A DNA stretch of 64,000 nt from Corynespora cassiicola. Lineage: Eukaryota; Ascomycota; Dothideomycetes; Pleosporales; Corynesporascaceae. Shown here piece after piece: positions 10,773-23,695 of this stretch. The DNA is taken from assembly GCA_022059125.1 (NCBI GenBank), contig JAEUWY010000001.1, positions 3,224,001-3,288,000 on the forward strand. Direction: 5' to 3'. The notes under the pieces were generated by a model that had not been told where the DNA came from, did not search any database, and saw only the letters and a program-made list of their open reading frames with translations. Position 1 is the first letter of the stretch, and each line of letters begins with the position of its first letter. A program made the translations under genes and the position numbers.

Positions 10773-12620
10773 GCTGTAGGAGATAATTAGATGAGTGTGC
10801 GAATGTAGTGAGGGAAAGCTTACATGGCTTTGGATGTGAAGCTTTTTGGGATGGAAATACACGGTTTGGGGAAGGAAGGCTGGTTGGTATCTGAAGTGCT
10901 TTGGGGAATTGACTACTGTTTACCATGGCTTTCTTGGAGTATTTATACAGATCTCGAGGGCTATTTTGACTGTTGGTTACCTCCCGATTAACTACCGCGC
11001 TCGTTTGAAACTGGTATCCTTGGCACTCTCCGTACAAGGTTCTTCGGCGTCATGCGCACCTTGGACGGCCTTGAGTCGACCGAACCAAGATGTTTCCCAA
11101 TCGCCGGAACCCTACGGATGGAAGCCAAGTCCCATGGTCTACGGGTAACGTTACGTCGTTTCTTGTATGCGGCCTTATAGTGGAGTAATTCGGTCCTGAT
11201 GGACAACGAAGCTGATGACTTGTCTTATTCGCATTCTTGGGTTTTTCTGCGAACGATATGCGATCTTCTATCGATGATGGTCGGGGAAGTAGCCATGGCT
11301 CCGGTTTAAGCCGCGAATCGACGTCCGATCAATTCTCCGAAGGGTGCCTAGGTGCACGTACTACCCCGGATTAATCGCCGATCTAGGCTGTGCGTACCTG
11401 ACGATGGCCATTCTACTGAAAGTTTAATTATTGCGACGTGTGCTTATCCCCTAACTTCTTTATTATATAGAAGACACTGATATTTGGGGTAGTGCGAATA
11501 AAGGGCGCTGTTGGTTATCCAAAATCGTAGAGTATGTGTTAGGGGTACAATTAATGGTTCGGGCGCACTTCTATTGCTAATCCGATGAATAATCGTTGTA
11601 TATTTGATCTAATGGCTACACTTCGGTACCAATAGATTTAATCTGACTTGATGGAGATGGGATTGTCCGCCAAGTGAGACTCAGTCCTTGGCATTCGGCC
11701 TTGTACGCTCGCTATGTTTTCTTCAGACAAGCTCTTACGAGACCTTCCATGCGAATTATCGGGTACAATTGAATTTTGAAATCTTAATTCTCCCCTTTAT
11801 TCGGTTGTAGCGTTGATTATCTATTCAATACATTCAGATATAGAGGGTGAAATTTCGTTGCATTGTCATTGTCAATTTGCTACCCTGCTGAGTTAAGAAA
11901 CAGTACCATCGGGATTATTGTAATAAGCAGAAACTCAATTTAAGGTCTTCTTATCTGCATGTGGCTTTGATCACTGTATGTGACTGTCTCAAGAAGACCG
12001 AAAAAGACGAGAACAGAAAACGGTACTAGCCCGTGATATCGAAGTTCTGTGGTTTATGTAATCAAATTTTTCTTTCAAGTCCTCTTGAGAAAAATTCTGA
12101 TTGTAGTAAATACCTTTGAAACTATTGAAATTGTATCTTGGATGTATCGAGTTTTGTGTATTGGCAGGTCATTTGACATCCCGTCAGCAAGTAACGAAAA
12201 TAGCTCTGGATAAAGAAGGACCGATTGTGGATCGTAAAATCGCGTCTGTGCTCTTTTCTTAGCGAACGATTAGGGCGGTAGAGGTGTCCAGGGGCAAATC
12301 AGCAATGATTGGGCATGGACTTCTCCCTTTCCCATCGCTGTTCCAATGCAGAAATCGCCACTTGTTCAAATATCGAACAGGCATGCCCGTCAGCAAAAAC
12401 CAAGAATGACTGAGAATCCACACCAGTCTTATGCTTTATAGGTTCATACTTTGATTTTCAACGTGGTTTGATTTCTGAAGCGACTACAATGGTGTGTACC
12501 GATTGAAATACAGTCTAAGTTATATGATTCTGCCTAGCCTCCAAGTTCATCCTCCATTCTTCACTGCCTTATCCTAAGCTTTCTCTAGCCAAGCCCACCT
12601 AGGGCTGAGATAGATACCCA
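10773..12620. other. Gene-poor, AT-leaning intergenic region
   Basis: No supported gene. Past ~11200 the sequence is rich in TTA/TAA/AATT words with only tiny open frames on all six frames. It forms the left flank of the tyrosinase gene. It could be decayed repeat sequence, but no element could be recognised. Confidence 0.5.
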
Positions 12621-13586
12621 TTACTCATAAGTGTAGCAATAGTAGTCTCCCTTGGTAGAGAAAGCCGACTCAACCGTAACATCCCATGGCTTCATGACAT
12701 CAGAAAGCTTGCCACCTTTATTCCAAATAGGATCGTCACTCGGCAACTGCGAGTTGGCTGAAGGCAAGCCGCCATAGGCGTTGTGCGCAAATGGAGTGCT
12801 TTCCTGAAACTCGGCCCAGATCCTGTCCACAAAAGTGTGATGAAGCCAGAAGACGGGCTCATTGGGCGAGTTCGTGACTGGAGTCATGTCCCCGTTCAGA
12901 TCTGTGCTGAACCCACCGATGCCCAGGTGTATCGTTCCGTGGTGACCCTCCCACCAAGGGAGGAAGTCTTCGTAGCTGCCGTTGTAGCCCTTGATGGCAG
13001 TGCGAATTTCCGACATACTCGGCACGACCGGGCCGGTGACGCGTGTTGACGAAATACCGCGCGACCACATGCGACGGAGACAATGCTCGATGTCGATTTC
13101 CGGGTCAGTCAGGTGTCCTCCAAGACGCAGGGTCCAATTGGCGTAGCGGCCGTCCTGGACGCAGTAGTCGGATCCCTGGCCATCTCCACCAAAGTACTTT
13201 TTGTCCCAGATCAAGGAGGTGTTGAGTGACGCATTATCGTCGGCCCAGTTCCAGTAAGGGAGGGACACGGTAGGGTCGATTGCTTGGAGGGCAATCTCGT
13301 AATCGCGAAGGAACTTGCGGTGCCAAGGCAGGAAACCTGGGACGTTATGCGAAGAAGGGGTAGAGCGACGATGGAGAAGGACGAAGTCGCGATCATAGAC
13401 ACTCTGGTTGGTAGCCGGATCAGCGTCTTTGTTCCACAGCTTCTGTTGGGCGGAGATGAAACGATCACGCTCATCCTCGGTGAGGGAGCGCCAGTCCTTG
13501 CGGACAGTCGGCTCCTTACATGCTGCAAAAGCTTGAACGGCAAGGGAACCAAAGGCAAAAAGCTGAAGCAATGGCGAGTAAACCAT
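12621..13586 (-). CDS. Secreted tyrosinase (type-3 copper oxidase)
   Basis: A 321-residue intronless protein that oxidises mono- and/or diphenols at a dinuclear copper centre. A signal peptide covers about residues 1-21. Copper site A ligands are visible as His72 (VLLHRRS), His80 and His89 (SSHNVPGFLPWHR). Copper site B shows His216 and His220 (EGHHGTIH) and His249/250 in EPVFWLHHTFVDRIW. The usual tyrosinase aromatic-asparagine motif YWNWADDN follows site A. Several N-x-S/T glycosylation sites are present. It matches the short secreted fungal tyrosinases that lack the long C-terminal lid. The frame is intact although the gene sits alone between AT-leaning gene-poor flanks. Whether it acts on melanin precursors, peptides or plant phenolics is not shown. 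Confidence 0.95.
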   Translation of the reverse strand: MVYSPLLQLFAFGSLAVQAFAACKEPTVRKDWRSLTEDERDRFISAQQKLWNKDADPATNQSVYDRDFVLLHRRSTPSSHNVPGFLPWHRKFLRDYEIALQAIDPTVSLPYWNWADDNASLNTSLIWDKKYFGGDGQGSDYCVQDGRYANWTLRLGGHLTDPEIDIEHCLRRMWSRGISSTRVTGPVVPSMSEIRTAIKGYNGSYEDFLPWWEGHHGTIHLGIGGFSTDLNGDMTPVTNSPNEPVFWLHHTFVDRIWAEFQESTPFAHNAYGGLPSANSQLPSDDPIWNKGGKLSDVMKPWDVTVESAFSTKGDYYCYTYE

Positions 13587-16104
13587 GGTGATGTAGTTGC
13601 TGGAGATGGGCGATTTAACGAATGGTAATAAGTGAGTGCTAGATATTAGAAGCGAGCTTGCAGTAGCTTTTATATATAAATTTATGTGGGCTATCTGCGA
13701 AGAATCTCTGAAATATCAAACAGGGCTAAACGATTTGGGTTCAGCTCCCGATTAGATTGTTCTAATGCCTAGTTCCGTCACAAAGCAGATATCAACCATG
13801 ACTCCTAATCCGTGTGCACTCGTCCACTCCCGGGATAGTCCAATTGGTATGAAGCAAAAGAAAACCCTGGTCGCCAAGGCTAAGACCGGACCAAGTCTTA
13901 TGAACGCCCAATCAGCCAGTCGTTTCTTGCACTATTGTACTCGGGGAAGATTGATCTATCCAAGAAGGGGTAAGTACTCCAATCAACTACGATCTGGCCT
14001 AGGTATTCGGCAAGCAGAAATTTATATTCTTAGCGCTTTCTTAGCATCACGAGTCACAGTACCTTATTTTTAACTATCACATCAAAAAAATGGTACAAAG
14101 AACCTGTACATTAATTTCATACACACCATTTTAAGAAAAAGTTGGATTGAATCAATGGGTGTAGCTTTATCATAGTGGTTGAATAAATGCAAAATCTGCC
14201 CTCACAGAGGATGATTAATCACTCCAAAATACACAGCAGGCCTATCGCGCTCGCTTGACGAACACAGAGCGTAGCCTTATAGTTTTACCTTTTGTTATGG
14301 GTGCCTTGAATAAGGGTGCTTTTGATTCGAGATGTGTAATAGATCATGATCGTGTCATGTCCTGGCTATCTCACATATCATGTGTAGTTCGATCGGATGA
14401 AGAACACCGACCACTTTCGGGCTTAACTATATACGTAAATACATCCGAAGCGATGACGTAAAATGTAGAAAACAGTTTGTGGATAAACGAGGTCTGGTGA
14501 AGCTGAAACGCTAGTGCCCTAATATTAGAACTACTAAATCGTTTATCCTAACCGCGCAGTTGGAGAAGAGCACTACGAAATGGATTACCCTTGTTACAGA
14601 TTTGGAGAAGAGTAAATTCGCAAAAAGGAAGAGCAGCCACGGGCTTTTAGATCTCAACTAAGCGCAAATAATACTCGATGATGTATTTAGGATCAAATCA
14701 AAGGAATTCAGCCTCTGTTTTAGATATGGTAGACGTGACATGACAGACAGGAATAACAAAAAATACATTGCTCTTTATGTTTGCTTCTACTAGATATAAT
14801 ACAGAATATGCTCTGCACACTAGAGCATCGCGCATTGAAATAGTCACTTATGACTTTTAATTAAATCTCTTTTTGGCACGTGCCTTCGGCCTTACCGATG
14901 AACACGCCAGCATAACGTTAACTGAGAGGATTAGAAGTGTAGACTTTATTCAGCTATTATTCAATTTGATATTAAGCCTAATCTACAAATACTATGGTTG
15001 GCGGGGTTTTGCCAGCCGCAGACTAACGATGATGGCCACAATGGTGACAGTCACTTGAGGAGGCCATATTATTTTTGATGATTGGATGGTTAACCTTCAT
15101 CAAGCTAAAGAGGAATGCATTGAAAAATGCATATATTTATGCACGCACATTCGCATATTTATGCACTCATATTTGCCACGGAGCTAAGCCACTGCAGGAC
15201 AGAGGGCGTCGGAGAAATCCCCATATTGACGCTTGTCACCCAAAAAGCATTGTATGGACGAGGTACTTCCACCTTTCAATTTTGTCAAAATTTTGAATTT
15301 TCTCTTCCAAGTGTCTATTAGGCTTGTAAACCGTACGATCTTATTAATAAAGGTAAGTCTTAAGTCCGTACATCTCATCTGATAAGATCAAGATTTTTGT
15401 ACAAAGAACGCGTACCAATCTCCCCTTGAATCTTTCTTGCCTGCCTAAACCTGAATTTATAAGTAGCTCAAGAAGATGTGTGGACATCCTCATCAGACGG
15501 CGATGGCATGCCTGGATCGTATATAACTACTTGCATCGCGATCGTGGCATTGAGAAGGACGGACGGGGGAGTGGTGATGGGCATGGTGGAGGGCAGGGGG
15601 CACAGCGACAGTGTGCCGGAGCACCTGAATTCCTAGTCACGCGCAGTATTAAAATTTTTATAAATCAACTGATTTATTTTACGTAGAAAAATCCACCCTA
15701 ATCAATACATGCGGTACCGTTTGAAAGTTGTTTAAGATGGGCAGAACGCCAGCTGCAATATATTCTCCCAGAAAACTTATAAAAGGCCGTTTTTTTTCTT
15801 TACAAAAAAAGCGACCCACTTATGTGCATGCTAAGATGATACTGATATCATGAACATGTCTCATTGAAATCGCTGCTATTTGCTTATTGTTTCATGCACA
15901 AAGAGGAAGTTGATGCCAAGCGGGTGGTAAGGATTGCTCATGGAAAACCTCCTCCAGCCTAATCGAATGGGAAGTAAAACAAAAAAAGGCACAGAAAAAC
16001 CCAAATACTGAAATAAATCATGCCCTTGCGTTCATCATGTCGTGCAATCTTCTAAATGAAGTTGCTTAGCTCTGTGCCCTGTTGACGATTGAATGGAGAC
16101 AGGT
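13587..16104. other. Gene-poor, AT-rich intergenic region
   Basis: 2.5 kb without a supportable gene. The longest frames (102 codons at 13765-14073, 86 codons at 15426-15686) show no motif, signal peptide or splice continuity. Base content is visibly AT-rich from 14050 to 15900. It may be an old mutated repeat. Confidence 0.5.
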
Positions 16105-19100
16105 CTAGCGCCGCGCCCAATGGCTTCTCAATGTCTGTAAATAAACGTTATCAATTCGAGCTCTGATTTCATCGATAGAATATCAAGTAACATACCTGCA
16201 GGGTAGTCGGAAACCCGCTTATGGTAACCGTATGGCCCCTCATCAGCTGAGCTTCAATCTTGATAGGGTCATTCGCGTTAGCTTCTTGTTGTGTGAACCC
16301 GACCTCCAGTTTGAAAGCACTCCCTGGGCGAACATCCGGTACTGGCCAAGCCTGACCTTTGACCCAAAAGCTTTCTGTCTGCTCGAGCAGCTGCTTGAAT
16401 GCCGTCCTTCCAGGCTGCACTCGGCAGCATATCCATCCCTTGATTATCGACACGTCGGTATATTGGCGCAGGTCTTCAATCTCAAAGAAGAAGAGAGATG
16501 CTTTGAGCGTATCGGCTAACACTTCGATGTGATCACCTCGCACCCGATGTGATGGAATGGGTGCAAACGGCCCCGTTGGAGGAAGATTGGAGAAGCTGGC
16601 TTTTTCGGCAATATATTCCATCCTTTCTATCTGTGACAAATCGTCCAGGCCAGGCTGGGTGTCCCATGGAAAAGTGACGTTCAAACGGTTACATCTTTCA
16701 GAAATTGGATGTTGAACGCTCTTCTCGAAGTCTTTCCAAGCCCCTTCTCCGTTCATGTTGGTTATCAAGGTCTTCAGCAAGCTGACTATCCAAGCTTCTT
16801 TTATGAAGCTCGTTTTTGGGGCGTGTTGCGGGTGTCTTGCTTGGCCTGAACCAATGGATAAGATTGAATCAAATCTTACGTCAGTGCCCCAGATGCTAGT
16901 GGCTTCGGACTTAGCAATTTCGACTGGATTGTTTTTCTTGAGACCGCCGTCTCGACAGATTATACCATTGTGCTCATATGGCTTGAAGTACATCGGTGCC
17001 GCTGATGTGCAGCGTGCGCTACGTATTGTCAGTTGAGTACCCTAACATTAGGAAGTTTTGGTGATGAAGTGACGTACGCTTCCCAGGTATGAAGAGTGGA
17101 ACTCAGATATTGCTTTCCGTCACCCGGATTATAATTGGCCAGTAGCCGACATTCTTCGCCAGCTGTGGTTGTAACTGCGACACGTGAGGCATTCCCCCGA
17201 TGACCAAAAAGTATTTTGTCGCCAGGTCCAAACATCCCATACATTGCCACGTTCAAATAGTCGGTTTTATAGATGGATGGAGCCAAAAGCCTGACCATCC
17301 ATCCGGTTGCTTTATTCTGAGAGAATAAGCGATGATGGAACCCTTGTTGGCAAAAGGTTTTGAATCGAGCGATGCATTCATCAATATCAAGGTTGTGAAC
17401 ACCTAGGCCCAACGCAATCAACCCACCTGAAATATTAGTTGAGTCATCTCATAGGCCTGATATTCTTACCTGCGCTTGTTCCTACCATTAGATCAAAGAA
17501 CTCCCCAATGGGAAAGTCCAGCCCAATCCTCTTATGGAGGCGCTGAAGTATGGATAACTGTACGATGGCTCTGACACCACCTCCATCGAGAGAAAGCACG
17601 CGTATGCCGCTGAGGTCTGGGTGGTATTCCATTTTGTACGGCCACTTTTCTTGGCCCTCCTGGTTTCTGGTAGAGCAGAGAACGCACTCGTTATGGATAG
17701 CGATCCCGGGGTATTGTTCCGATTCCGGTGATTGGTCGAATTCCCGGAGACAGGCAAGGCATATCACGTGTCCGCAGGGAAGGGTGTACTCGGGTTGGTT
17801 GAAAAGACATGCATAGCATACACTTGCCTTTTTACTTTCGACTGTCCCCAAAAGGCCGCCGTGTCGGCTGTTGAAACGACTCATCCATTCAGACTTGAAT
17901 GACTCCGTCCAGAATGATTTATCAGGAATATCTTGTAGATATTTCCGATGCTCCGCTGTTGCATGCCGGCGTCTGAGTTTCCTGTTCGGTTCTGTATGTG
18001 TGCTCATGGCCTTGAGTAGGTCAATAATGGTGACATCTATACATCGAAGAAATCGCTCCGTGCCAAACTCTCCAATCACAAAATCCCCCTCTTCTAAGAA
18101 ATCTCCCTCAGCCGATTGATGACCGGATGCATGTCCGGTCTTTGTGTTGACGCATTTCTTACCGCTTCCGTGGTGTATGTATCCGCATGGTTGATTGTAG
18201 CTCAGAAACTGCTCTACTGCCTTGATGCAGGCTTCTCGCAATTTATTAGAGAAAATAAACGATGGACTCAGGATATCTGTGAAGACGTGACTTAGTTTTC
18301 TTCATCCATTAATGTAGGCACTATACTCACCTTGTTCATCCAGCTTGAGAGCCCTCCTGAACAAGCTCGAGCCAAACACAGCACCTACCGCGTCGAAGTT
18401 TGCTTGGGGGCTACGATATAGCGATCGACCCAGAAATTCAGCAAAGTACCCGTCTATAGTGACTGGAGGAGATACCTGTTGTCGAAATTGATTGAGATCA
18501 AATGGTTCCTCGCTTCCTGATGCAAGATGCTTAAAGGCATAGTCAAATACCCATTGCAGTTGATTTGCATCATATAAGGTCCAAGTTTTCTTGCGATAAT
18601 TCTGGACGCGCTCGGCATCCTTGCGAATACGATTGGCCAACTGATCGGTTTGTGTTACGATGATGTTGGTGCCACCAAGTTTTTTGTAACCCTGCAAAGG
18701 TACATAGTGGACATGGACACTGGAGAAGTTTCGTAGGAGCATTTCCTTCATGGACTTGTCACCATGCTTGATTGATATTAGCTTTGGCCTTTTTGAAGTG
18801 TCCTTGGTTTCCCAAAGCTCCAAGGAAACATTCATACCTTTTGTGCCAGCTTTCTCAGAATGATGTTCTCCCGGATTTCATTCTCGATTGTCCTGAAAAA
18901 ATCATTTGTCGCTGCATTTTCATCGTCCAGCCAAGCTTCATTCTCGATTGTCGAACCATTGAGGACGACAATAAGTGCTGGCAAGGCATATTGATTGACG
19001 GTGTTGTGGGAACCAACTTGACTCCATTCCAAGAGTTGGACTACCGAGTTGGCCCAAGTTTTCTGGTTTCTCGTGACCATGCAGATGACGTCGCTGAAAA

Positions 19101-19979
19101 TGTACATGAACCGGGGATAAATGGTCGTCACGGCTGTTATTCTGTCGATCTTCTTCTGGTATTTGTTCTCGAGAAGATAGCTACGCTTAGCAGCCTTGGG
19201 CCAAGTTTGCTGGTATTGCGCGGCGGCTGGCTCTCCTCCAAGCATGCCCTCGCAGTCGGCGTAAAAGTGTGGTGTTTCGGTTCCAAAGGTACTTGGATCT
19301 GGATATAGATTGACCTCACCAGTCGTAGGCAACAGTGCATCTGCGCCTTGCTGTGCTCCGGGCATCGGGGCATCCCATTTATCTTGATATCCCTCGTCGC
19401 TATTATCGGATGAGTGTGGAGGTATTCTACGCGAAGGCGTCTTCTGTCGAGACTGGCTGTGAGATATCATGCTGCGAACTTGGATATATCAGCAGGGATC
19501 CTCATGAGTTTGAAAGTGACATTCTTACTCAACGTAGATTTTCCAGCCCCAGTCTCACCGATGAAAGACACTATGCTAGGAAATTGCCGGCGAACACCAT
19601 GCTCCCGAACGGATTCTTCGACAAGGCTGGAGAATCTGGTCGTCTCTATCAGTCTCACAAATCTATCGTTTTCCTTCTTTGTCACGTGAAGGCCAAACCA
19701 CTTTGAGGCTTCGTCCCTCTCAAAGCCCTTCTCCCTCAAACTAGCGCCAGCCAAGGCTGAAGTCGCGCCAGAGATCCATGCCCAAATCTTATCGATATGC
19801 CCTCCCATACGGTAATGCTTTTTTTGCTTTGCTTGGTGCTTTGCGTAATGCAGCTCGCAGTACAGATTTCCACATGAGCATTTGACTGTTCCTGGACGCA
19901 CATCGCATATGTCGCACATGTCTCCCATTTGCGACTCTCCTGAGATAGATTTGGCACTGAAAGTCGGTTGCCTTGACAT
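16105..19979 (-). CDS. Patatin-like phospholipase with P-loop GTPase-like domain and RING finger
   Basis: A 1178-residue multidomain protein. Exons: 19979-19529, 19478-18838, 18766-18331, 18276-17470, 17426-17078, 17018-16196, 16134-16105, all joining in frame; only the acceptor at 18767 has alternatives. Domains: an N-terminal zinc-binding segment (Cys22, 25, 34, 36, 41, His44, 48); a P-loop GETGAGKST (141-149) with a G3-like DCEG (225-228); a C3HC4 RING (Cys663, 666, 677, His679, Cys682, 685, 707, 710); and a patatin domain with oxyanion loop DGGGVR (740-745), nucleophile elbow GTSAG (Ser777) and catalytic Asp918 in RDGG. All lipase and RING residues are present. Patatin domains hydrolyse acyl esters of membrane lipids; RING fingers usually recruit E2 enzymes. 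The combination suggests a regulated, immune- or incompatibility-like effector, which is inference. The start at MSRQPTF is preferred over a Met 12 residues upstream. Confidence 0.9.
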
Positions 19980-21183
19980 TTCGAGCGTTTGAAACTTGAC
20001 AATGAAAGGGTACAATGAGGTCGTCGTGAAGGAGGCTACTGGTTGCTCTGAACTGACTGGAATCAGTGGTGACGGATTTCACTCAGGGGCGTGTGAGGTT
20101 GGGAACATGAGCTCCAGCATGAACAAGTATATCATAGAACATGGTTGATGAGTGGGATTAAATAGACTCGAGTTTCACAGTTGAGCCGCATCAGGCACTC
20201 AGCTTAGCGGTTAGGCGCCCCCAGTGCTTTAGCCCCCAAGCTGAATGTGCCAAGGCATCACAATACCTGCATATCACATGCAAATACGGGATAGTACCAG
20301 TACTTTTTGGGCAGGCTGAATGGCCGATCGAGTGTACGAATAGGCCGGATACCCGTGGTAGGCTGAATCTGCCCATACCCGATGATCCCGTGGCAGCATT
20401 GTTGCCAGGCAGGGCGTTATTGATGAGGCTGAGAAGCATTCTCCAAGTCTCTCAAATTCCGATCTTGATGATCAGGTGTTAGTATTGTCGGTTTTGGGTG
20501 CTTCATCCACGGATCTCGCAAACGACTTGCCGCGGCTGGATTAGCGTGGTGACAACATGGGGCGGATTCCGTGGCGTTATCGCCCGGTTGTCAAAAAGGT
20601 CAGCTTGTCCAGTTTTTGTTTCGCAAGGCTCTGAATCAAGATGCTCTTGGCCAAGTATTGTCGATGTTATAGAACTAATTCCGTGTAAATCCGAGATCCG
20701 GCTCAACCAGGCTGCAGCAAAGCTGCCAGATGGAGTGTCAGCCGAGCGGCAAACACAGGGCAAGGCAACGAGTGGCCTCATGATAGACTTCGTATCCGAG
20801 TAAACCAAGGTTTGGCAAGGCTCCAACCCTGAGTTGATTCTGAGGGAAGAGCTGATCCAGTGACACATGGTTGAGATGCGATGAACAGGTGCACGATTCG
20901 AGGATCCACTCAGCCCCCACATTCTACTAAATCGGATTAGGTCTAGCGCTACGCCTTTCCACCTTTGGCCAGCTCTCAGCCCACTTTGGCCCCGGGCAAC
21001 CTCCTCTCCTAAACATGTCTACAACACGTCCTTGTTCGGTGGCCACACGTGCGCAACGGTAAAAGAAACTATCATGGCCTTGATGGATGCGAATTGACGC
21101 GTATAGTCGCACGGACCACGATACCATTGAGGCGCCCCGTCTTCCGAGTCGTCACCACCGAAAACTATGGTATCGCGGTTGAC
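19980..21183. promoter_or_regulatory. Divergent promoter region
   Basis: Lies between the patatin-like gene and the HemK-like gene, transcribed outward. Open frames of up to 139 codons (20503-20922, minus) and 101 codons (plus) overlap each other and have no recognised content. The HemK-side frame is open upstream to 21049, so its start could lie earlier. Confidence 0.4.
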
Positions 21184-22345
21184 ATGCCACGACTGCCCAC
21201 CTCTCTTCTCCGCAGGGCTCGCGCGATAGACCCTCTCCTTCCCGCACTTCTCGGACCATGTCGCGAGCTCGGTGCTGCCCAGAACGAACTGCGATGGCTC
21301 CGGGAACACGTCGATGAAGTTGCCGAGGCGCGTCGGCGCAAAGGCGATAGGATATCAAGAATATCCATGCTTGCGGATGTGGTCCAGCAACGGGCTTCTG
21401 GGAAGCCGCTGCAGTATATCTTTGGGACAGAGTTCTTTGGCGATTTGGAGATTTGCTGTCGTCCTGGTGTCCTTATTCCGCGGTACAAGATGAACAGCCA
21501 AGACCAAAGATGGCTGCTGACCTGGCTGTAGGCAAGAGACGGCGGCATCTGTATCTCATTTGACGCATTTGATCCGTCACGCGAAAGATCTACCCTCCGA
21601 ACTGCGCGTCCTCGATATCTGCACGGGCACAGGCTGCATTCCGCTCCTCTTCCAGCACGAGTTCAGTATACGCCACGATGTTAGCTTACGCTTGCTCGGG
21701 ATCGATATCTCGAAAAAGAGTGTTCATCTTGCTTCACAAAACTTTTTGCGTATGCGCAAGAATCCAACATTCCGCCGTAGCGACAAAATCGAGTTCATGT
21801 TGGCCGACGCTTGGGCCGATCCATTCGACGATCTCGAAAGCCGCATACTACCTGTCAAGATAAGCTTGAACATGTCTAGGCGTCCACAGTTTTGGGATGT
21901 CGTCATATCGAATCCGCCATACATTTCTCCTTCAGCCTATTGGAAGACGACAACACGCTCAGTCCGGCATTTTGAGCCCAAGCTTGCCCTGGTGCCTCCT
22001 GCTGCCACAGAGCAAAGTGATAACGAGCAAGGCGATGCATTCTACCCCAAAATACTTCGCATAGCGCGAGATGCAGAGGCCAAGATCGTCTTGCTAGAAG
22101 TTGCAGATCTCGACCAAGCCATCCGTGTCGCGCGCATGGCGCAGCAGAGCGGCGTGTTTGACGGCATCGAGATTTGGTGCGATCAGCCTGGCTTGCCTTC
22201 TCTCGTCGAGGACGGAGAGTTTCCTGTGATCGGACAAGGAAATGGCCGCTCGGTCCTTTGCTGGCGAGGAGCCGGAGCATCCTGGCTGGGCAAAAATCTT
22301 TCCACTCTTGACGAAAGAAGGCTTCAACGTAGCTACAGATACTAA
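21184..22345 (+). CDS. MTQ1: HemK/PrmC-type glutamine methyltransferase, probable mitochondrial MTQ1
   Basis: A 370-residue SAM-dependent methyltransferase. Exons 21184-21482 and 21532-22345; the 49-nt intron splits the arginine of VLIPRQET. Family landmarks are the N-terminal helical substrate domain ending in LQYIFGTEFFGDLEICCRPG, the SAM motif I DICTGTGCIPLLF and the hallmark NPPY in VVISNPPYISPSA, which binds the substrate glutamine amide. Proteins of this type methylate the GGQ glutamine of class-1 release factors. The basic, amphipathic opening MPRLPTSLLRRARAI resembles a mitochondrial presequence, pointing to MTQ1 rather than cytosolic MTQ2, which is also much shorter. The usual RPETE is RQETA here, a modest deviation. 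Confidence 0.88.
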
Positions 22346-22787
22346 GATGATGCGTTAGTATCTGCGAGATGATCACGCAACTTGTGCTTCCCGGTCGTTA
22401 AGGGGCTGACCTCTGTGTGCTTTTTCTAGGTTTTGTTAGAATCCTCAGTCCTTGTAATTCAATCGAATACACTAGCGGGTCATTGGGTCCATATGCACTT
22501 TGAGACTCTAGCTTGCCAGCGTATCGCGCCTGTGGACTTGGGACTGCAACTTGGAAGTCGATTCGAAGATGATGTCCCGCTTCGGAATCTCGACCAAGTC
22601 CGTAATCCACCAACAAAATACCGCAGCCACTGGACAAGTTCGTTTCTCTGGGTATGCTACAAGACCGTGTTTCGCCTTGCCTTTTACCTCCCGACAACTC
22701 GGTAGTCTTCAGCATTTGACACTGCGACACTCAGCTGCACATCAAGAACTGTTTCAAATGTTCATTCATGCGGCTCGTATCTTTTCT
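22346..22787. other. Convergent 3' region
   Basis: Between convergent HemK-like and barrel-protein genes. A 110-codon minus-strand frame (22398-22730) is open but unrecognised and not linked by splice sites to the next gene; left uncalled. Confidence 0.4.
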
Positions 22788-23565
22788 TCAATTAAGAAAG
22801 TCGGAGTCTGCTCGAAGCCTTGCGTAAAACATCGCCATATCCTCTGTCGGATCCAAAACCATTGCTCGCAAGGGGCTAAGAACGCTGAGGAAATCTGGGT
22901 GTTTCCCGATCTTTGCGCAGTCATCCAGACTGTCCCACCCGAGGAAAAGCTGCAGAGGATGGGTCAGCCCCTGTGGTACCTGTACCCTGTCGATTGACCA
23001 GCCGATACTCGGCGCCCTTCCGTTGTTTTCACGGACAAAGTCGAGCGATTTCTCCAGTTGACTCTCGAGTTTTGCTTTGTCTTCGCTGCTAGAGGAAGCT
23101 GCAATATCGAATGAAGCAAATTCGGTTATTTTAGTCTTTCGGGCAGTCACCGAGTCCCATTTGAAGTTCACGGTGTCTTGGGCTGTCAGTTTTGGGTTTT
23201 TTGCAGTAGCGAGTCTGCCATACAAACAAAGGGAGGTCTCCCTTGCATATCAAAGACTTTGTCGAAGAGTAGAGTGACGCTCTTGTAAGCGTCGGACTCG
23301 ATAAATTTCTTGTTGTCAGCTACATCACGCCAGTCGATGGTGCCCACGACTTTGTTGGGGCTTTGCACACGCGGTCCCTTGATGTGAATTAGTAATCGCA
23401 GCAATGAACGAATCAGTGACCCACCCAGAAGGACCGAATATATCCTGGTTGCTTGCTAAGGATAGCGATTGCCTCTTTAAAAGCATCTGCTTCCACAGAG
23501 CCCGCTGGAGCAAAGTCGCTGCCCTCTTTGATGTTATAGAAATAGATTGAAGTGCTTTCCGCCAT
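22788..23565 (-). CDS. Predicted dimeric alpha/beta-barrel (ABM-like) protein
   Basis: A 229-residue soluble protein with exons 23565-23425, 23377-23224 and 23182-22788. The joins restore a continuous frame through the segment KQPGYIRSFWGPRVQSPNKV followed by VGTIDWRDV. A Trp-rich motif followed by IDW and a Phe-x-x-Ser pattern is typical of antibiotic-biosynthesis-monooxygenase and related stress-responsive A/B barrels; the second half repeats a similar strand-helix pattern (LFLGWDSLDDCAKI). No catalytic residue can be named. The second intron would be only 41 nt, so that junction is less certain. The start is at MAESTSIYFYN with GGAG before the ATG. Function unknown. Confidence 0.7.
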
Positions 23566-23695
23566 CTCCAAAGACTAGGCACGTAAAAAACAGTTACCCG
23601 CTCGAGGATTCCAATTGGAACAATGTATCCATGAGCGTTAAATATAGCCAAAACTATTCTGCTGCTGCGTTTTGCCATGTGCTGTTTTACACACG

